Positions 18,510 through 28,390 of a DNA stretch of 64,000 nt are shown here, piece after piece; position 1 is the stretch's first letter; each line of letters starts with the position of its first letter. The stretch comes from Variovorax sp. RA8. GTDB lineage: Bacteria > Pseudomonadota > Gammaproteobacteria > Burkholderiales > Burkholderiaceae_C. Position numbers and translations under genes: made by a program. Location: the NCBI RefSeq assembly GCF_901827175.1, contig NZ_LR594662.1, forward strand, positions 5,394,001 through 5,458,000. Reading direction: 5' to 3'. Under the pieces are notes generated by a model that was not told the origin of the DNA, did not search any database, and was given only the letters and a program-made list of their open reading frames with translations.

Positions 18510-20027
18510 TTACTTCGCCGTCGGCATCACGAACTCCGCACCCTTGCCGATGCTCTCGGGCCACCGCTGCATGATCGATTTCTGCTTGGTGTAGAAGCGC
18601 ACGCCTTCCTCGCCGTAGGCGTGCATGTCGCCGAACAGTGAACGCTTCCAGCCACCGAAGCCGTGCCAGGCCATGGGCACCGGGATGGGCACGTTGATGC
18701 CAACCATGCCGACCTGGATGCGCCGCGAGAACTCACGCGCCACGTTGCCATCGCGGGTGAAGCAGGCCACGCCGTTGCCGAACTCGTGGGCGTTGACGAG
18801 GTCCACCGCCTCCTTGAGGTCGTGCACGCGCACGCACGAGAGCACCGGGCCGAAGATTTCCTCCTTGTAGATGCGCATCTCCGGCGTCACGTGGTCGAAC
18901 AGCGTGCCGCCGAGCCAGAACCCGTCGTCGCAACCCTCGCCAGCCCGGTGGCTCTCGAACGCCCGGCCGTCGACCAGGAGATGCGCGCCATCCGTCACGC
19001 CTTGCTCGATGCAGCCCGTGATCCGCTGGTGCGCGGCGCGCGTGACGATGGGTCCCATCTCGGCGGCCAGGTTCTCGCCATCCAGCACCTTGAGCGTCCG
19101 GGTTCGCTCGACCAGCTTGGGCAACAGCCGGTCGGCCACGTCACCGACCAGGACGGCGACGCTGATGGCCATGCAGCGTTCGCCAGCGGAGCCGTAGCCG
19201 GCGCCGATCAACGCGTCGACGGCCTGGTCGATGTCCGCGTCCGGCATCACCACCATGTGGTTCTTCGCGCCGCCCAGGGCCTGCACGCGCTTGCCGTGGC
19301 GCGCGCCCGTCTCGTAGATGTAGTTGGCGATCGGTGTCGAGCCGACGAAGCTGATGGCCTTGACGTCGGGATGCACCAGCAGCGCGCCGACCGCTTCCTT
19401 GTCGCCCTGCACCACGTTGAACACGCCGTCCGGCAGGCCGGCCTGCTTGAGCAGTTCGGCCATGCGCAGCGCCGGGCTCGGGTCGGTCGGGCTGGGCTTG
19501 AGGATGAAGGTGTTGCCCGCGGCGATGGCCACCGGGAACATCCACATCGGCACCATCACCGGGAAGTTGAACGGCGTGATGCCGGCGACCACGCCGAGCG
19601 GCTGGCGCATCGTCCAGTTGTCGATGCCGGTGGAGACCTGGTCGGTGTAGTCGCCCTTGAGCAGTTGCGGGATGCCGCAGGCGAATTCGACGATGTCGAT
19701 GCCGCGCGAGACTTCGCCCTGCGCGTCGGTGAAGACCTTGCCGTGCTCGGCCGTGATGAGGTGTGCCAGCTCGTCGCGGTGCCGGTTCAGGAGTTCGAGG
19801 AATTTGAAGAGCACCCGCGCGCGGCGGATCGGCGGCGTGTCCGCCCAGGCGGGAAAGGCTTTCTGTGCCGCGACGACGGCGGCATCGACCTGCTCGACGC
19901 CGGCCAGGCCGGCGCGGCCGGTGAGCGTTCCCGACGCCGGATTGAAGACGTCCTGGGTGCGTCCCGAGGTGTTGGCGACGACACTGCCCTGGATGAAATG
20001 ATCGATGGCGACTGGCGTGTTTTTCAT
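18510..20027 (-). CDS. mmsA: CoA-acylating methylmalonate-semialdehyde dehydrogenase (MmsA)
   Basis: A 505-residue aldehyde dehydrogenase that converts methylmalonate semialdehyde to propionyl-CoA, or malonate semialdehyde to acetyl-CoA, with CO2 release. The signatures [16 protein letters not shown] and the catalytic Cys in [12 protein letters not shown] fit MmsA rather than generic ALDHs, and ELGGP is replaced by the MmsA-type ALGGAKNH. The aminotransferase lies 50 bp upstream on the same strand, so together they would degrade beta-alanine or beta-aminoisobutyrate. Confidence 0.95.
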   Translation of the reverse strand: MKNTPVAIDHFIQGSVVANTSGRTQDVFNPASGTLTGRAGLAGVEQVDAAVVAAQKAFPAWADTPPIRRARVLFKFLELLNRHRDELAHLITAEHGKVFTDAQGEVSRGIDIVEFACGIPQLLKGDYTDQVSTGIDNWTMRQPLGVVAGITPFNFPVMVPMWMFPVAIAAGNTFILKPSPTDPSPALRMAELLKQAGLPDGVFNVVQGDKEAVGALLVHPDVKAISFVGSTPIANYIYETGARHGKRVQALGGAKNHMVVMPDADIDQAVDALIGAGYGSAGERCMAISVAVLVGDVADRLLPKLVERTRTLKVLDGENLAAEMGPIVTRAAHQRITGCIEQGVTDGAHLLVDGRAFESHRAGEGCDDGFWLGGTLFDHVTPEMRIYKEEIFGPVLSCVRVHDLKEAVDLVNAHEFGNGVACFTRDGNVAREFSRRIQVGMVGINVPIPVPMAWHGFGGWKRSLFGDMHAYGEEGVRFYTKQKSIMQRWPESIGKGAEFVMPTAK

Positions 20028-20077
20028 GATGACTCCGTGCCTCTGTCGAGGCGGGATGAAATGGATGGGAAGCTTGA

Positions 20078-21427
20078 TCAGGGCTGCTCTGCGAGCGCAT
20101 CCGCCAAAGCGTTGACCAGCGCATCGATCTGCGCCGGCTCGGAGACGAATGGCGGAGCGAGCTGGATCGTGTCCCCGCCGAAGCGCACGTAGAAGCCCTT
20201 CCGCCAGCAGCGCATGGCGATTTCATACGGCCGGCGCGCCGGTTCACCCGGATAGGGTGAGATGGTCAGGCCGGCGGCCAGGCCGATGTTGCGGATGTCG
20301 ACGACGTGCTTCGAGCCCTTGAGGCTGTGGACGGCTCGCTCGAAGTGCGACGAAAGCGTGCGCACCCTCGCCAGCATGCCTTCCTGCTGGAGCACGTCGA
20401 TCGTGGCCAGCGCCGCGGCGCATGCGAGGGGATGCGCGGAGTAGGTGTATCCGTGCGGAAGCTCCACGTTGTATTTCGCGCCGGCCGTCTCCATGAAGGT
20501 GTCGTAGATCTCGGAGTTGACCACCACACCACCCATGGGGACGACACCGTTGGTCACCTGCTTGGCGAAGTTGACTATGTCGGGTGTGACTCCGAAGGCC
20601 TCCGCGCCGGACCACGCCCCAACACGGCCGAAGCCCGTGATGACCTCGTCGAAGATGAGCAGGATGTTGTTCTGGGTGCAGATGTCCCGAAGGCGCTTCA
20701 GGTAGCCGACGGGCGGCACGACGACACCGGCGGAACCGGAGAAGGGCTCGACGATGACCGCGGCGATGTTCGACGCGTCGTGCAGCGCGATCAGGTCCAG
20801 CAAGCGGTTGGCCAGCGCTTCGCCGCCTTCCTGCGGCATTCCCTTGTGGAAGGAGCCCGCTGCGGGCTGGGTGTGCGGCAGGTGGTCGGCCTCCACGGCT
20901 TGGCCGAAGGTCTTCCGGTTGCCGCCGATGCCCCCGACGGAGATGCCTCCGAAGTTCACGCCGTGGTAGCCCTTCTCGCGACCGATCAGGCGCGTCTTGC
21001 TGGCCTGGCCCTTGGCCCGCCAGTAGGCGCGGGCCATCTTGAGCGAGGTGTCGGCAGCCTCGGAGCCGGAGCCGACGAAGAACACGTGGTCCAGGCCGGC
21101 AGGCATCTTCTCGACGATTCGTTCGGCCAGTTGGAAGGCGAGCGGCTGGCCGAAGTGGAATGGCGGCGCGTAGTCCAAGCGAGCGACCTGCTGGCTCACG
21201 GCGGCGACGATCTCCGGACGCCCGTGACCCAACCCGCACGTCCAGAGGCCGGAAAGGCCGTCGAAGATCCTGCGACCGTCGGCATCGGTGTAGTAGCAGC
21301 CCTGCGCCTCGACCAGCAGCCGCGGGTCTTTCTTGAATTCCCGGTTCGCGCTGAACGGCATCCAATGTGCATCGAGCTGCGCCTGGGTCAGGGGCTGGAA
21401 TTTGTTCGGAATGTCGTTGAGCTTCAT
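20078..21427 (-). CDS. Class III aminotransferase, omega-amino acid (beta-alanine)--pyruvate type
   Basis: A 449-residue PLP aminotransferase. It carries the class III block [15 protein letters not shown] with the PLP-binding Asp, the Schiff-base Lys in [16 protein letters not shown], and substrate-site residues near [16 protein letters not shown] typical of beta-alanine--pyruvate transaminases. The product malonate semialdehyde is the substrate of the downstream MmsA. It is divergent from a LysR gene across a 104-bp spacer with a strong inverted repeat. Confidence 0.92.
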   Translation of the reverse strand: MKLNDIPNKFQPLTQAQLDAHWMPFSANREFKKDPRLLVEAQGCYYTDADGRRIFDGLSGLWTCGLGHGRPEIVAAVSQQVARLDYAPPFHFGQPLAFQLAERIVEKMPAGLDHVFFVGSGSEAADTSLKMARAYWRAKGQASKTRLIGREKGYHGVNFGGISVGGIGGNRKTFGQAVEADHLPHTQPAAGSFHKGMPQEGGEALANRLLDLIALHDASNIAAVIVEPFSGSAGVVVPPVGYLKRLRDICTQNNILLIFDEVITGFGRVGAWSGAEAFGVTPDIVNFAKQVTNGVVPMGGVVVNSEIYDTFMETAGAKYNVELPHGYTYSAHPLACAAALATIDVLQQEGMLARVRTLSSHFERAVHSLKGSKHVVDIRNIGLAAGLTISPYPGEPARRPYEIAMRCWRKGFYVRFGGDTIQLAPPFVSEPAQIDALVNALADALAEQP

Positions 21428-21492
21428 GGCAGGGCCGCAGTGGAGTTGAAACAGCCACGATGATCCTGAGCTACTTCGTTCCAGTAAACTGC

Positions 21493-21512
21493 CACGTGAG
21501 CCGCTTCACGTG
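21493..21512. promoter_or_regulatory. Inverted-repeat operator candidate between the LysR gene and the aminotransferase-mmsA operon
   Basis: CACGTGA, six-base spacer, TCACGTG: two perfect 7-base arms, 20 bp in all. It lies 66 bp from the aminotransferase ATG and 20 bp from the LysR ATG, the usual position of a LysR-type recognition site in a divergent promoter. The symmetry is seen directly; regulator identity is inferred. Confidence 0.6.
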
Positions 21513-21531
21513 CTAAGGATTGAAACTTTAT

Positions 21532-22476
21532 ATGGTCAAGAAGGCGCTCCTCGGCCAGGTCAGCGACTCCGAGATCCGGCTGCTCAGGATCTTCAAGGCC
21601 GTCGTGGACTGCGGCGGCCTGGCGGCGGCCGAACTCGAACTCAACATCGGTCGCTCGACCATCAGCCGCCACATCAAGGACCTGGAGGAGCGGCTGGCGC
21701 TCATCCTGTGTCGGCGCGGTCGCGCGGGGTTCGCCCTGACGCCGGATGGCAAGCGCGTCTACGCCGGGGCGGTGGAAGTGCTGGGCGCCATCGAGTCGTT
21801 CCGCACGGATGTGCAGGAGATGCACGCCGAACTCACCGGCACTCTGTCGATCGGCCTCTTCGACAAGACCGTCTCGAATCCGCAGGCCCGCATCGGCGAG
21901 GCGATCCGCGGCTTCAGGAGACAGGCGCCCGACGTGATGTTGGACGTGATGGTCGGAACGCTCGGCGACATCGAGACCGGCGTGATCGACGGCCGGCTCC
22001 ACGCCGGCGTGATTCCGGCGCATCGCGAGTCCGAGAGCCTGAACTATCTCCCGCTGTTCGACGAGACCATGTACCTCTATTGCGGGCGGCAGCATCCCTT
22101 GTGGGATGTGCGGCACGAGGACCTCGACTGGAGCGAGCTCCAAGACTACGACTACGCCGGGCTTGGCTTCCATTCGCCGAACATGGAGGCATCCCACCGA
22201 TTCGCGCTGCGGCGGAAGGCCACCGTCAGCGACCAGGAAGCCATCGCCACCCTGGTCCTGTCGGGGTGCTACCTGGGCTTCCTGCCCGACCACTACGCCC
22301 GGACCTTCGTCGCCGATGGATCGATCAAGCGCGTCGCACATCCCGAATGCACGTACACGGTCCGCTTCGTGGCGATCTCGCGGCGCTCGCAGTCCGAAGG
22401 GCGGCTGGCGTCGACCTTTCTCGAGGTGCTGGCCCGGTCCCACGCAGATCAGTTGCTGCGAGCGCGCGAGGCATGA
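21532..22476 (+). CDS. LysR family transcriptional regulator
   Basis: A 314-residue regulator. The N-terminal winged helix-turn-helix is LLRIFKAVVDCGGLAAAELELNIGRSTISRHIKDLEERL (written here in part: GRSTISRHIKDLEERL), and the substrate-binding domain starts about residue 95 (LTGTLSIGLFDKTVSN). ATG 21532 is chosen because AAGGA lies 12 bp upstream; a TTG at 21520 is too close to it. It is divergent from the aminotransferase-mmsA operon and likely controls it. Confidence 0.92.
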   Translation: MVKKALLGQVSDSEIRLLRIFKAVVDCGGLAAAELELNIGRSTISRHIKDLEERLALILCRRGRAGFALTPDGKRVYAGAVEVLGAIESFRTDVQEMHAELTGTLSIGLFDKTVSNPQARIGEAIRGFRRQAPDVMLDVMVGTLGDIETGVIDGRLHAGVIPAHRESESLNYLPLFDETMYLYCGRQHPLWDVRHEDLDWSELQDYDYAGLGFHSPNMEASHRFALRRKATVSDQEAIATLVLSGCYLGFLPDHYARTFVADGSIKRVAHPECTYTVRFVAISRRSQSEGRLASTFLEVLARSHADQLLRAREA

Positions 22477-22499
22477 GGGCTTCGAAGGTTCGCGACGGC

Positions 22500-22930
22500 T
22501 CAGCCGACATAGACCTTCGGGATCCGCTGCACTCGACAAAGCAATTCCTACGCGATGGTCTTCGAGGCGGTGGCGACCTGATTCACCGGTATCGACTTGC
22601 CCAGCAACTCGACGCGGCTTCCGATCCCCTCGGAAGGGAGGTGGACAGGTCCACCGACATCATGTTCATGGAGGCCCTTCCGACGATGCGCGAGCGATGC
22701 TGCCGACCGTGACCGGCGTGCTCGGCGATCCCGCGCAGGTAGCCGTCCGCATAGCCGACCGCCACCATTTCAATCCGGAAAGGCGCGTCGGTCACGAATC
22801 GACCGCCGTAGCCGACGAACTCGCCCGCGGGAAGATCGCGCACCGCCAACACCTCGCTCTCGAGCGACATCACCGAAACAGTCCGGCGTCGACGTCGTCG
22901 TTCAACGGCGTAGCGCCGTAGAGCAGATGC
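22500..22930 (-). pseudogene. Alanine racemase C-terminal remnant
   Basis: Reading the minus strand from about 22930 gives LLYGATPLNDDV, then after frame breaks MSLESEVLAVRDLPAGEFVGYGGRFVTDA and VAVGYADGYLRG, GRASMNMMSVDL and finally a C-terminus ending IPKVYVG and TGA at 22500. These are the C-terminal beta-domain blocks of alanine racemase, similar to but distinct from the intact gene at 15876-16958. At least two frameshifts are needed and the whole PLP barrel is missing, so it is a dead fragment. Confidence 0.75.
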
Positions 22931-23028
22931 CTGGCCTTGCGCACGCGCGGCGTGCGTGGTGGTCAGATCGAAGTTCAGCCGGGTGCCTACGCTGTTATCG
23001 GCGCTTAGAGGCAGGCACGACGTAGGGC

Positions 23029-23841
23029 CTAGTGCCCCATGCGCTGCTCCATGCGCCTCACGAGCTCGAGCAGCCGGGGACCAAGATCCTGATCAAGCTG
23101 CTCCCGGGTCGTTGAATAGCTCGGCACAGTCAGATTGACTGCCAACCAGAGACCGCCGACCGGGTGGCGTAGCGGTACTGCGACGGCCGCGAGGGTGGAC
23201 CGCCATTCCCCCGCCACCGTACAGAAGCCCTTGGTGACGATTTCCTCATAGGCTGCAGACAGGCCGGAACTGTAGTTGCGCCACTCCTCCGGCAAGGCCT
23301 GCGAAAGATGCTGCTCCAAGAGCCGCCGTTCCTCGATGGGGTGCGCATACAGCAGCGCCCGCCCCATAGCGGTGCGAAGCAGCGGGCGAGTCGATCCGAT
23401 TCCGGGGTTCGTGGAGTTCGTTTCCTTCCATTGGGAAGTCTCCACGTAGACCACTTGCAAGCGATCGCGCGCACCCACGGAGATTGGTCCTCGGGCGTAC
23501 TTTGCAAGTTCGAGCATGTCATCCGCCGCAGCTTGTCGAATGGTCAACTGGGACAGCAGCGGGTAGCCCAAGGACAGAACAGCAGGGCCTAGTAGGTACT
23601 TGCCCGTGAGCTTGTCCCTGCGCAAGTAGCCGAGGCCGATCAGCGTGAAAGCCAGCCTCGAGACCGTCGGTTTCGTCAGGCCCAGCCTCAGCGCGATGTC
23701 CCTGTTGCTCAGCCACGGCTCGCCGGCGCTGAAGCACCCAAGCACCGCCAAGCCGTTTGCGAGGGTCGAGGCAAAGGACGGATGCGACTCCAACGCGCCG
23801 CTGTCCAGCGCGCCGGGGTCAAGGTGGTTTTCGTTGGGCAT
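23029..23841 (-). CDS. IclR family transcriptional regulator
   Basis: A 270-residue regulator with the winged helix-turn-helix at about residues 25-75 (SNRDIALRLGLTKPTVSRL) and the IclR effector domain after it (TRPLLRTAMGRALLYA, ALPEEWRNY). It is divergent from the metallophosphoesterase-Bug pair with an 85-bp spacer, so it is probably their regulator. The N-terminal extension before the HTH (about 25 residues) is common in Burkholderiales members. Confidence 0.92.
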   Translation of the reverse strand: MPNENHLDPGALDSGALESHPSFASTLANGLAVLGCFSAGEPWLSNRDIALRLGLTKPTVSRLAFTLIGLGYLRRDKLTGKYLLGPAVLSLGYPLLSQLTIRQAAADDMLELAKYARGPISVGARDRLQVVYVETSQWKETNSTNPGIGSTRPLLRTAMGRALLYAHPIEERRLLEQHLSQALPEEWRNYSSGLSAAYEEIVTKGFCTVAGEWRSTLAAVAVPLRHPVGGLWLAVNLTVPSYSTTREQLDQDLGPRLLELVRRMEQRMGH

Positions 23842-23866
23842 CTCAGTTTCGGTTTCCAGAAAAGGA

Positions 23867-23895
23867 TTGACAGGTGCGGATTGTGCGGCGACTAT
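23867..23895 (+). promoter_or_regulatory. Sigma-70-type promoter candidate for the metallophosphoesterase operon
   Basis: A perfect TTGACA at 23867-23872, 17 bp, then GACTAT at 23890-23895 as a weak -10 (three of six consensus bases), 32 bp before the metallophosphoesterase ATG. It lies in the only spacer shared with the divergent IclR gene. Confidence 0.35.
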
Positions 23896-23926
23896 GCCGG
23901 ACCGTTATTTTGATTGATGTTCCATT

Positions 23927-25990
23927 ATGTTGACCGCAAAGCATCCCATTCGCCTGTTGGAAAACCCTGCAACGGGTGCGAAGCCACTCTTCTCGTTCGT
24001 CGTCGTAGCAGACACGCACGTAAATGAGGCCGACGGCGTGTCGAGTTCGCCTTGCGAGACCAATCGGCTGGCCAATGACCGCGCTCGCTTCGTCTTTCAC
24101 GACATCTCCGCAATGGACCCTCCCCCAGCGTTCGTACTTCACCTCGGGGACATCGTGCATCCGGTGCCCTCGCTGCCCACTTTTGCGCAAGCCGTGGAGT
24201 GCTTCAAGGAAATCGCCTCCCCACTGCAAGTGCCCCTGCACGTGGCGCCGGGAAATCATGATGTCGGAGACAAGAAGATCGACTGGATGCCGGCGGACCA
24301 AGTCTGCGACGACTACCTCGCCACGTATCGCGAGGCGTTCGGGCCGGACTTCTACTGCTTCGACCACCAGGGTACGCGTTTCATCGCCATTAACTCACTG
24401 CTCGTCAATTCCGGCCTGGACGACGAAGCGCGGCAGCGCGAATGGGTGCAAGAGCAGATCGATTCGGCCGGCGGCCAGCGAGTCTTTCTCTTCATGCACT
24501 ACCCGCCCTATGTCCTCGCCGAGGACGAGCGGGGCAGCTACGACAACATCGACGAGCCAGGCCGCACATGGCTGGTTGAGCAGATGAAGCACCCGAGCGT
24601 CGAGGCCGTGTTCGCTGGCCATGTGCACAACTTCTGGTACGACCGTGTTGGCACCGCCGATTACTACATGCTGCCGTCGACGGCGTTCCTGCGGCACGAC
24701 CTTACGGAGTTCTACCGGGTGGGCCCCGCGGTGGAGTACGGGCGAGGGGATGCCGAGAAGTTTGGATATTTCGTCGTAGATGTCTACCCGCGCGGCCATG
24801 TCGCCCATTCGATCCGCACCCATGGCAGGCGCATGGGCTCGGCCGACTCCGCGCCGACGCCCGCGCCCAGCTTCTCATCGCATCCTGCCATGTCGAGCTT
24901 CGACGCGGTGGGCGCAGAACTAAGGCATCCCTGGACGGAGTGTCAGCAAATTGCGGCAACCGGCGGTGTTCAGGAGTTTGGGCGCAAATGGGCGCGCAAT
25001 GACTACCCTTTCCTGGCGCTGTGGGAGATGGGCGCAAGGCTCTCCAAAGTCCCCGACTTGGACTTCCAGGATCTACAGGCGCGCTCGCGCATGCAACTGC
25101 TCGCGCGCATGGGCCATCGCTACGTACTGACGAGCCTCGGCCGACCGCCGGCTCTCAGCCGCGCCGATGCCGAGGAAGCGGGGGTCTGCGCGCTCGAGGT
25201 CAACGCCACTTGGCAGACCCTTGCGAAAAACCAGTTGGCGCTTGCCAGTAGCAGGCAAGAGAGCGGCGCACAACTGTTTTTCTCAAAGATCCATACGTTC
25301 GACGAGACTCACTTCGACGGTAAGCACTTCAACCACTTCGTCAAGGCAGGCTTCGTCCTCCGAGAGCTTCCCGACGAACTCGGACGTATCCGCGCCGCGC
25401 TTGCCGCATCAACGATCGACGGGATCACGGTGCGCGTGGAGGCCACCGAGGATTTGGTGGGCACCGGACTTGCCCTGATCACCCTGGCAGAGGAGCTACA
25501 GATGCCGATCCTCGTGTCCCTCAAAACCAGTGGCCCGAACCTGGCGACTGCCCGCGCCGATGATCACGATTTCGCGGCCAGAGTCGCCCAGGCAATGCTG
25601 CTTTCCAAGGGGTCGAGCCGGCTGCGCTTCGTGTTCGACACGTTCATGGATGTGGATCGCGGCTACTTCCCGCGTCAGGCGTTCATCGACCGCCGGTATG
25701 ACCCGCGGCCGGGCGCGCAGGTCTATACCGCGCTGAACGCTACGCTTTCGCATCTGCGCTCAGTGGATCTGTCCGCGTGCAGCCACGGGCTTCTCGGCAC
25801 CACGGGTGGCCAATACGTCTCGCTCTTGCACGCCCCCCGTAAGGCGCTCGAACCCCAGCTGCGTGAGCTGCCTCCATCCGCACGGGTGCACGACCTGCTC
25901 GGGGGTAGCCGCGCGTCGCGCGACGATGCCCTTGGCCTTCTGGCACAACTGCCACCGCAGTCCGAGGCGCTTCTTTTGACGATCCACTAA
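23927..25990 (+). CDS. Calcineurin-like metallophosphoesterase with a large C-terminal region of unknown family
   Basis: A 687-residue protein without signal peptide. Residues about 20-300 hold all metallophosphoesterase metal motifs in order: VADTH (D29, H31), GD at 74-75, GNHD at 109-112, H191 in MHYPPY, and GHVH at 231-234. Residues about 330-687 belong to no family I recognise; alternating hydrophobic strands and helices (GITVRVEAT, MPILVSLKTSG, LRFVFDTFMDVDRGYF) suggest an alpha/beta barrel, possibly a second enzyme domain. It is divergent from an IclR gene and 22 bp ahead of a Bug receptor, so it is probably part of a catabolic operon acting on a phosphorylated or phosphonate compound (inference). 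Confidence 0.85.
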   Translation: MLTAKHPIRLLENPATGAKPLFSFVVVADTHVNEADGVSSSPCETNRLANDRARFVFHDISAMDPPPAFVLHLGDIVHPVPSLPTFAQAVECFKEIASPLQVPLHVAPGNHDVGDKKIDWMPADQVCDDYLATYREAFGPDFYCFDHQGTRFIAINSLLVNSGLDDEARQREWVQEQIDSAGGQRVFLFMHYPPYVLAEDERGSYDNIDEPGRTWLVEQMKHPSVEAVFAGHVHNFWYDRVGTADYYMLPSTAFLRHDLTEFYRVGPAVEYGRGDAEKFGYFVVDVYPRGHVAHSIRTHGRRMGSADSAPTPAPSFSSHPAMSSFDAVGAELRHPWTECQQIAATGGVQEFGRKWARNDYPFLALWEMGARLSKVPDLDFQDLQARSRMQLLARMGHRYVLTSLGRPPALSRADAEEAGVCALEVNATWQTLAKNQLALASSRQESGAQLFFSKIHTFDETHFDGKHFNHFVKAGFVLRELPDELGRIRAALAASTIDGITVRVEATEDLVGTGLALITLAEELQMPILVSLKTSGPNLATARADDHDFAARVAQAMLLSKGSSRLRFVFDTFMDVDRGYFPRQAFIDRRYDPRPGAQVYTALNATLSHLRSVDLSACSHGLLGTTGGQYVSLLHAPRKALEPQLRELPPSARVHDLLGGSRASRDDALGLLAQLPPQSEALLLTIH

Positions 25991-26012
25991 CCCAAACCCC
26001 ATGGAGAGCCCG

Positions 26013-26984
26013 ATGCAATTCCGTCCTTTCGTATCCCAGATTGTCCTGGCAAGCATGACCGTTCTCGCCACAGCAGCTCACGCCGACTACCCAGACAAGC
26101 CAGTGAAGATGCTGGTGGGCTATGCGCCCGGTGGAGCCACGGACATCGTCGCGCGTGTGCTGGGAGCCAGCCTGTCCAAAGCATGGGGACAGTCGGTCAT
26201 CGTTGAGAACAAGCCGGGTGCGAGCGGCATGCTAGCGGGCGAACAGACGGTACATGCGCCTGCCGACGGGTATACGCTGCTGCTCGGCTACACGCCAGAG
26301 GTATCCATCAACAAGTTGGTTTTCCGCTCCATGCGCTACGACCCGCTTACGGACCTCACGCCCGTCGCCCTCGTCGCCGTCGCGCCACTGGTCCTAGTCG
26401 CCGGCCCCAAGAATCCCATCAGCGACTTCAAAACACTGATGACCTCCAAGGGCCGGGCCACGCCTCTGAGCTACGGATCGCCGGGCGTCGGCGGCCAGCA
26501 GCACATGGCAGGCGAGATGCTGGGAAAGGCGACGGGCCTGCCCGTGCTCCACGTTCCGTACCGCGGCACCTCGCTCGCGGTGACCGACTTGGTGGGCGGT
26601 CAGATCGACCTCTTCTTCGCCACTACGCCACCGCTGTTGCAGCAGATCAAGTCCGGGAGGCTCAAACCCATTCTGGTGGCGGGCGAGAAGCGCGAGCGGC
26701 TCTTGCCCGATACACCTACAGCCGTCGAGCTGGGACTGCCGGAACTGCAGCTTATCAATTGGTTTGGCGTATTCGGCCCGAAAGGGATGTCAGCCGCCTT
26801 GCAGGACAAGGTCGCCAAAGACGTCCTAACGGCCCTTAGCGACGACAAGCTTATCAAGCACCTCGAGGACCAGGGGCTGACAGCGCGTCCGATGCAAGGG
26901 AAGCAGTTTCGTACGTTCATCACCGAGGAGATGACGAAGTACAAGGGGATCGTGGAGCGGACCGGGATCACCGCGGACCAGTAG
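26013..26984 (+). CDS. Bug family (TctC-like) substrate-binding protein
   Basis: A 323-residue exported receptor. ATG 26013 is chosen because GGAGAG lies just upstream; the ATG at 26001 overlaps this ribosome site. The signal peptide ends near AAHADY (about residue 25), followed by PDKPVKMLVGYAPGGATDIVAR and a later VPYRGTSLAVTD segment. It follows the metallophosphoesterase gene by 22 bp, so the two are co-transcribed. The imported ligand is likely the enzyme's substrate (inference). Confidence 0.92.
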   Translation: MQFRPFVSQIVLASMTVLATAAHADYPDKPVKMLVGYAPGGATDIVARVLGASLSKAWGQSVIVENKPGASGMLAGEQTVHAPADGYTLLLGYTPEVSINKLVFRSMRYDPLTDLTPVALVAVAPLVLVAGPKNPISDFKTLMTSKGRATPLSYGSPGVGGQQHMAGEMLGKATGLPVLHVPYRGTSLAVTDLVGGQIDLFFATTPPLLQQIKSGRLKPILVAGEKRERLLPDTPTAVELGLPELQLINWFGVFGPKGMSAALQDKVAKDVLTALSDDKLIKHLEDQGLTARPMQGKQFRTFITEEMTKYKGIVERTGITADQ

Positions 26985-27385
26985 CCCGGGCTGAGATACA
27001 TCATCACCCGCATGCGAAACACCGTTGCCGCGAACACGCGATTCTCATCCGGGACCGGTTCGATGGTGGATGAAAGCGTTGCATGGGTGACTGCTTGGTG
27101 CCCAAAGTGCGATCGACGCATGGAGCGAACCCCAAGATCACGCCCCCCGCCTGAGTTGCCATCGTGTCGGATCTGCAAACAATCATCTGTGTCATCTTGA
27201 CGATGAGGGACGCCGCAGCCGGGGGAACCGTCACTGAGACGGAATGAGTGGGAACAATCTCAATCCCGGGCAATCGACGCCTACAGAACCGCACGCTGAA
27301 CATTTGCTCGAACCCTCGTGATCGACAAGACACGTGCGACAGCCCCTCACGCTCCGAAATTCGGCATGACCAACACGCGCGAGCC
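26985..27385. other. Intergenic stretch without a recognisable gene
   Basis: About 400 bp between the Bug gene and the DUF202 gene. Open frames on both strands have no motif, no good ribosome site and mixed codon use. It probably contains the promoter of the DUF202 pair at its right end. Confidence 0.4.
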
Positions 27386-27796
27386 ATGAACCACGATCAT
27401 TCCGACAATCAACTGCATGCCCAGCATGCGCGGGAACCTGCTGCATGGCGAACGACGGGCGAAGAGCCGGACTACCGGTTCACCCTCGCCAACGAACGCA
27501 CCTTCCTCGCGAGGATCCGGACGACGCTTGCAGTCCTGGCGGCTGGCGTTCTGCTGGACCAGTTCTCCACGAAGCTGCACCCTCACCTGGTGGTCGCGCT
27601 CGTGGCCGGTGCGCTCTGCGTGCTCGCGGCCATGCTGAGCACGATGGCCTATCAGCGCTGGCGACACAACGAGATCTCGATGCGCCACAAGTCGCCGTTG
27701 CCGCACTCGAGCATCCTTGCTTGGCTGACCGGGACGATCCTCGCCACATGCACCGCGCTCGCGGCGCTTATCACGGCCTCGACCATCGGGTTCTGA
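27386..27796 (+). CDS. DUF202 (YidH-like) inner-membrane protein
   Basis: A 136-residue membrane protein starting at ATG 27386 (MNHDHSDNQLHAQ). DYRFTLANERTFLARIRTTLAVLAAGVLL is the DUF202 signature with the first transmembrane helix; two more helices follow (LVVALVAGALCVLAAML and AWLTGTILATCTALAAL). The His-rich N-terminus is cytoplasmic. Function is unknown. DUF202 proteins often occur as adjacent pairs, and here the second copy begins two bases after this stop. Confidence 0.85.
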   Translation: MNHDHSDNQLHAQHAREPAAWRTTGEEPDYRFTLANERTFLARIRTTLAVLAAGVLLDQFSTKLHPHLVVALVAGALCVLAAMLSTMAYQRWRHNEISMRHKSPLPHSSILAWLTGTILATCTALAALITASTIGF

Positions 27797-27798
27797 TC

Positions 27799-28030
27799 GT
27801 GAGAGCCCCTCCACCCAGGGATCCCGGCCTGCAGCCGGAACGCACGACACTGTCCTGGACGGGCACTGCTTCGGGTTTGTTGCTCAACGGGGTGCTCAAC
27901 CTCCGCGCGGGCTATGTGAGTGAGTCGGCGCCTATCGTGAGTCTGTCATGTCATGCATGCTGCTGATCGCGGCGGCCGCGACCTTCGGACTCGGTCGGCG
28001 CCGGCGACTTCTGTTGATTGCGGGACAGTC
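27799..28030 (+). pseudogene. Second DUF202 protein, frameshifted
   Basis: A GTG at 27799, two bases after the first DUF202 stop, starts VRAPPPRDPGLQPERTTLSWTGT, the canonical RDPGLQPERT-LAW start of the short DUF202 type, then LLLNGVLNLRAGYVSESAPIVSLS. The frame ends at 27966 in CHACC. In the next frame from about 27945 the second helix continues as MLLIAAAATFGLGRRRRLLLIAGQ. One frameshift around 27935-27948 therefore breaks the gene, unless it is a sequencing error. Confidence 0.6.
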
Positions 28031-28390
28031 CGCCGCACCCCGTAAGTGCGACCGCGGCGAAGGCGGTAATGGGGGCGTGCCTGTTGGCCACGTTAACGGG
28101 CCTTTGGTCAGTCGCCGTTAGCCACGCTTTCCGAGGATGACCCCGCATCCCTGCGGGCGCCCGGCGCGCGGGGGTGTCCCCGACTAGCAGGTGCATTGGC
28201 AAACGTCACTCAAGGTGCTCTCCACTGGCATGCTGACCATGAACGGGCGCGCCGAGATGAGCGGCCCGCTGTGGATCGCTGAAGTTCTCGTTTCTCTGGC
28301 ACTCCTCCGTGATTCGACCGCCGCGGTTGAATGACTGCTACGTGCTTTAGGATCCGACATTCGAAAGAGGTCGCGCGAAGGACTGCTGCT

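Noticed and set aside
18663..20192. Plus-strand frame of about 500 codons opposite mmsA
   Set aside because: Antisense shadow of a well-conserved dehydrogenase gene; no ribosome site or motif.
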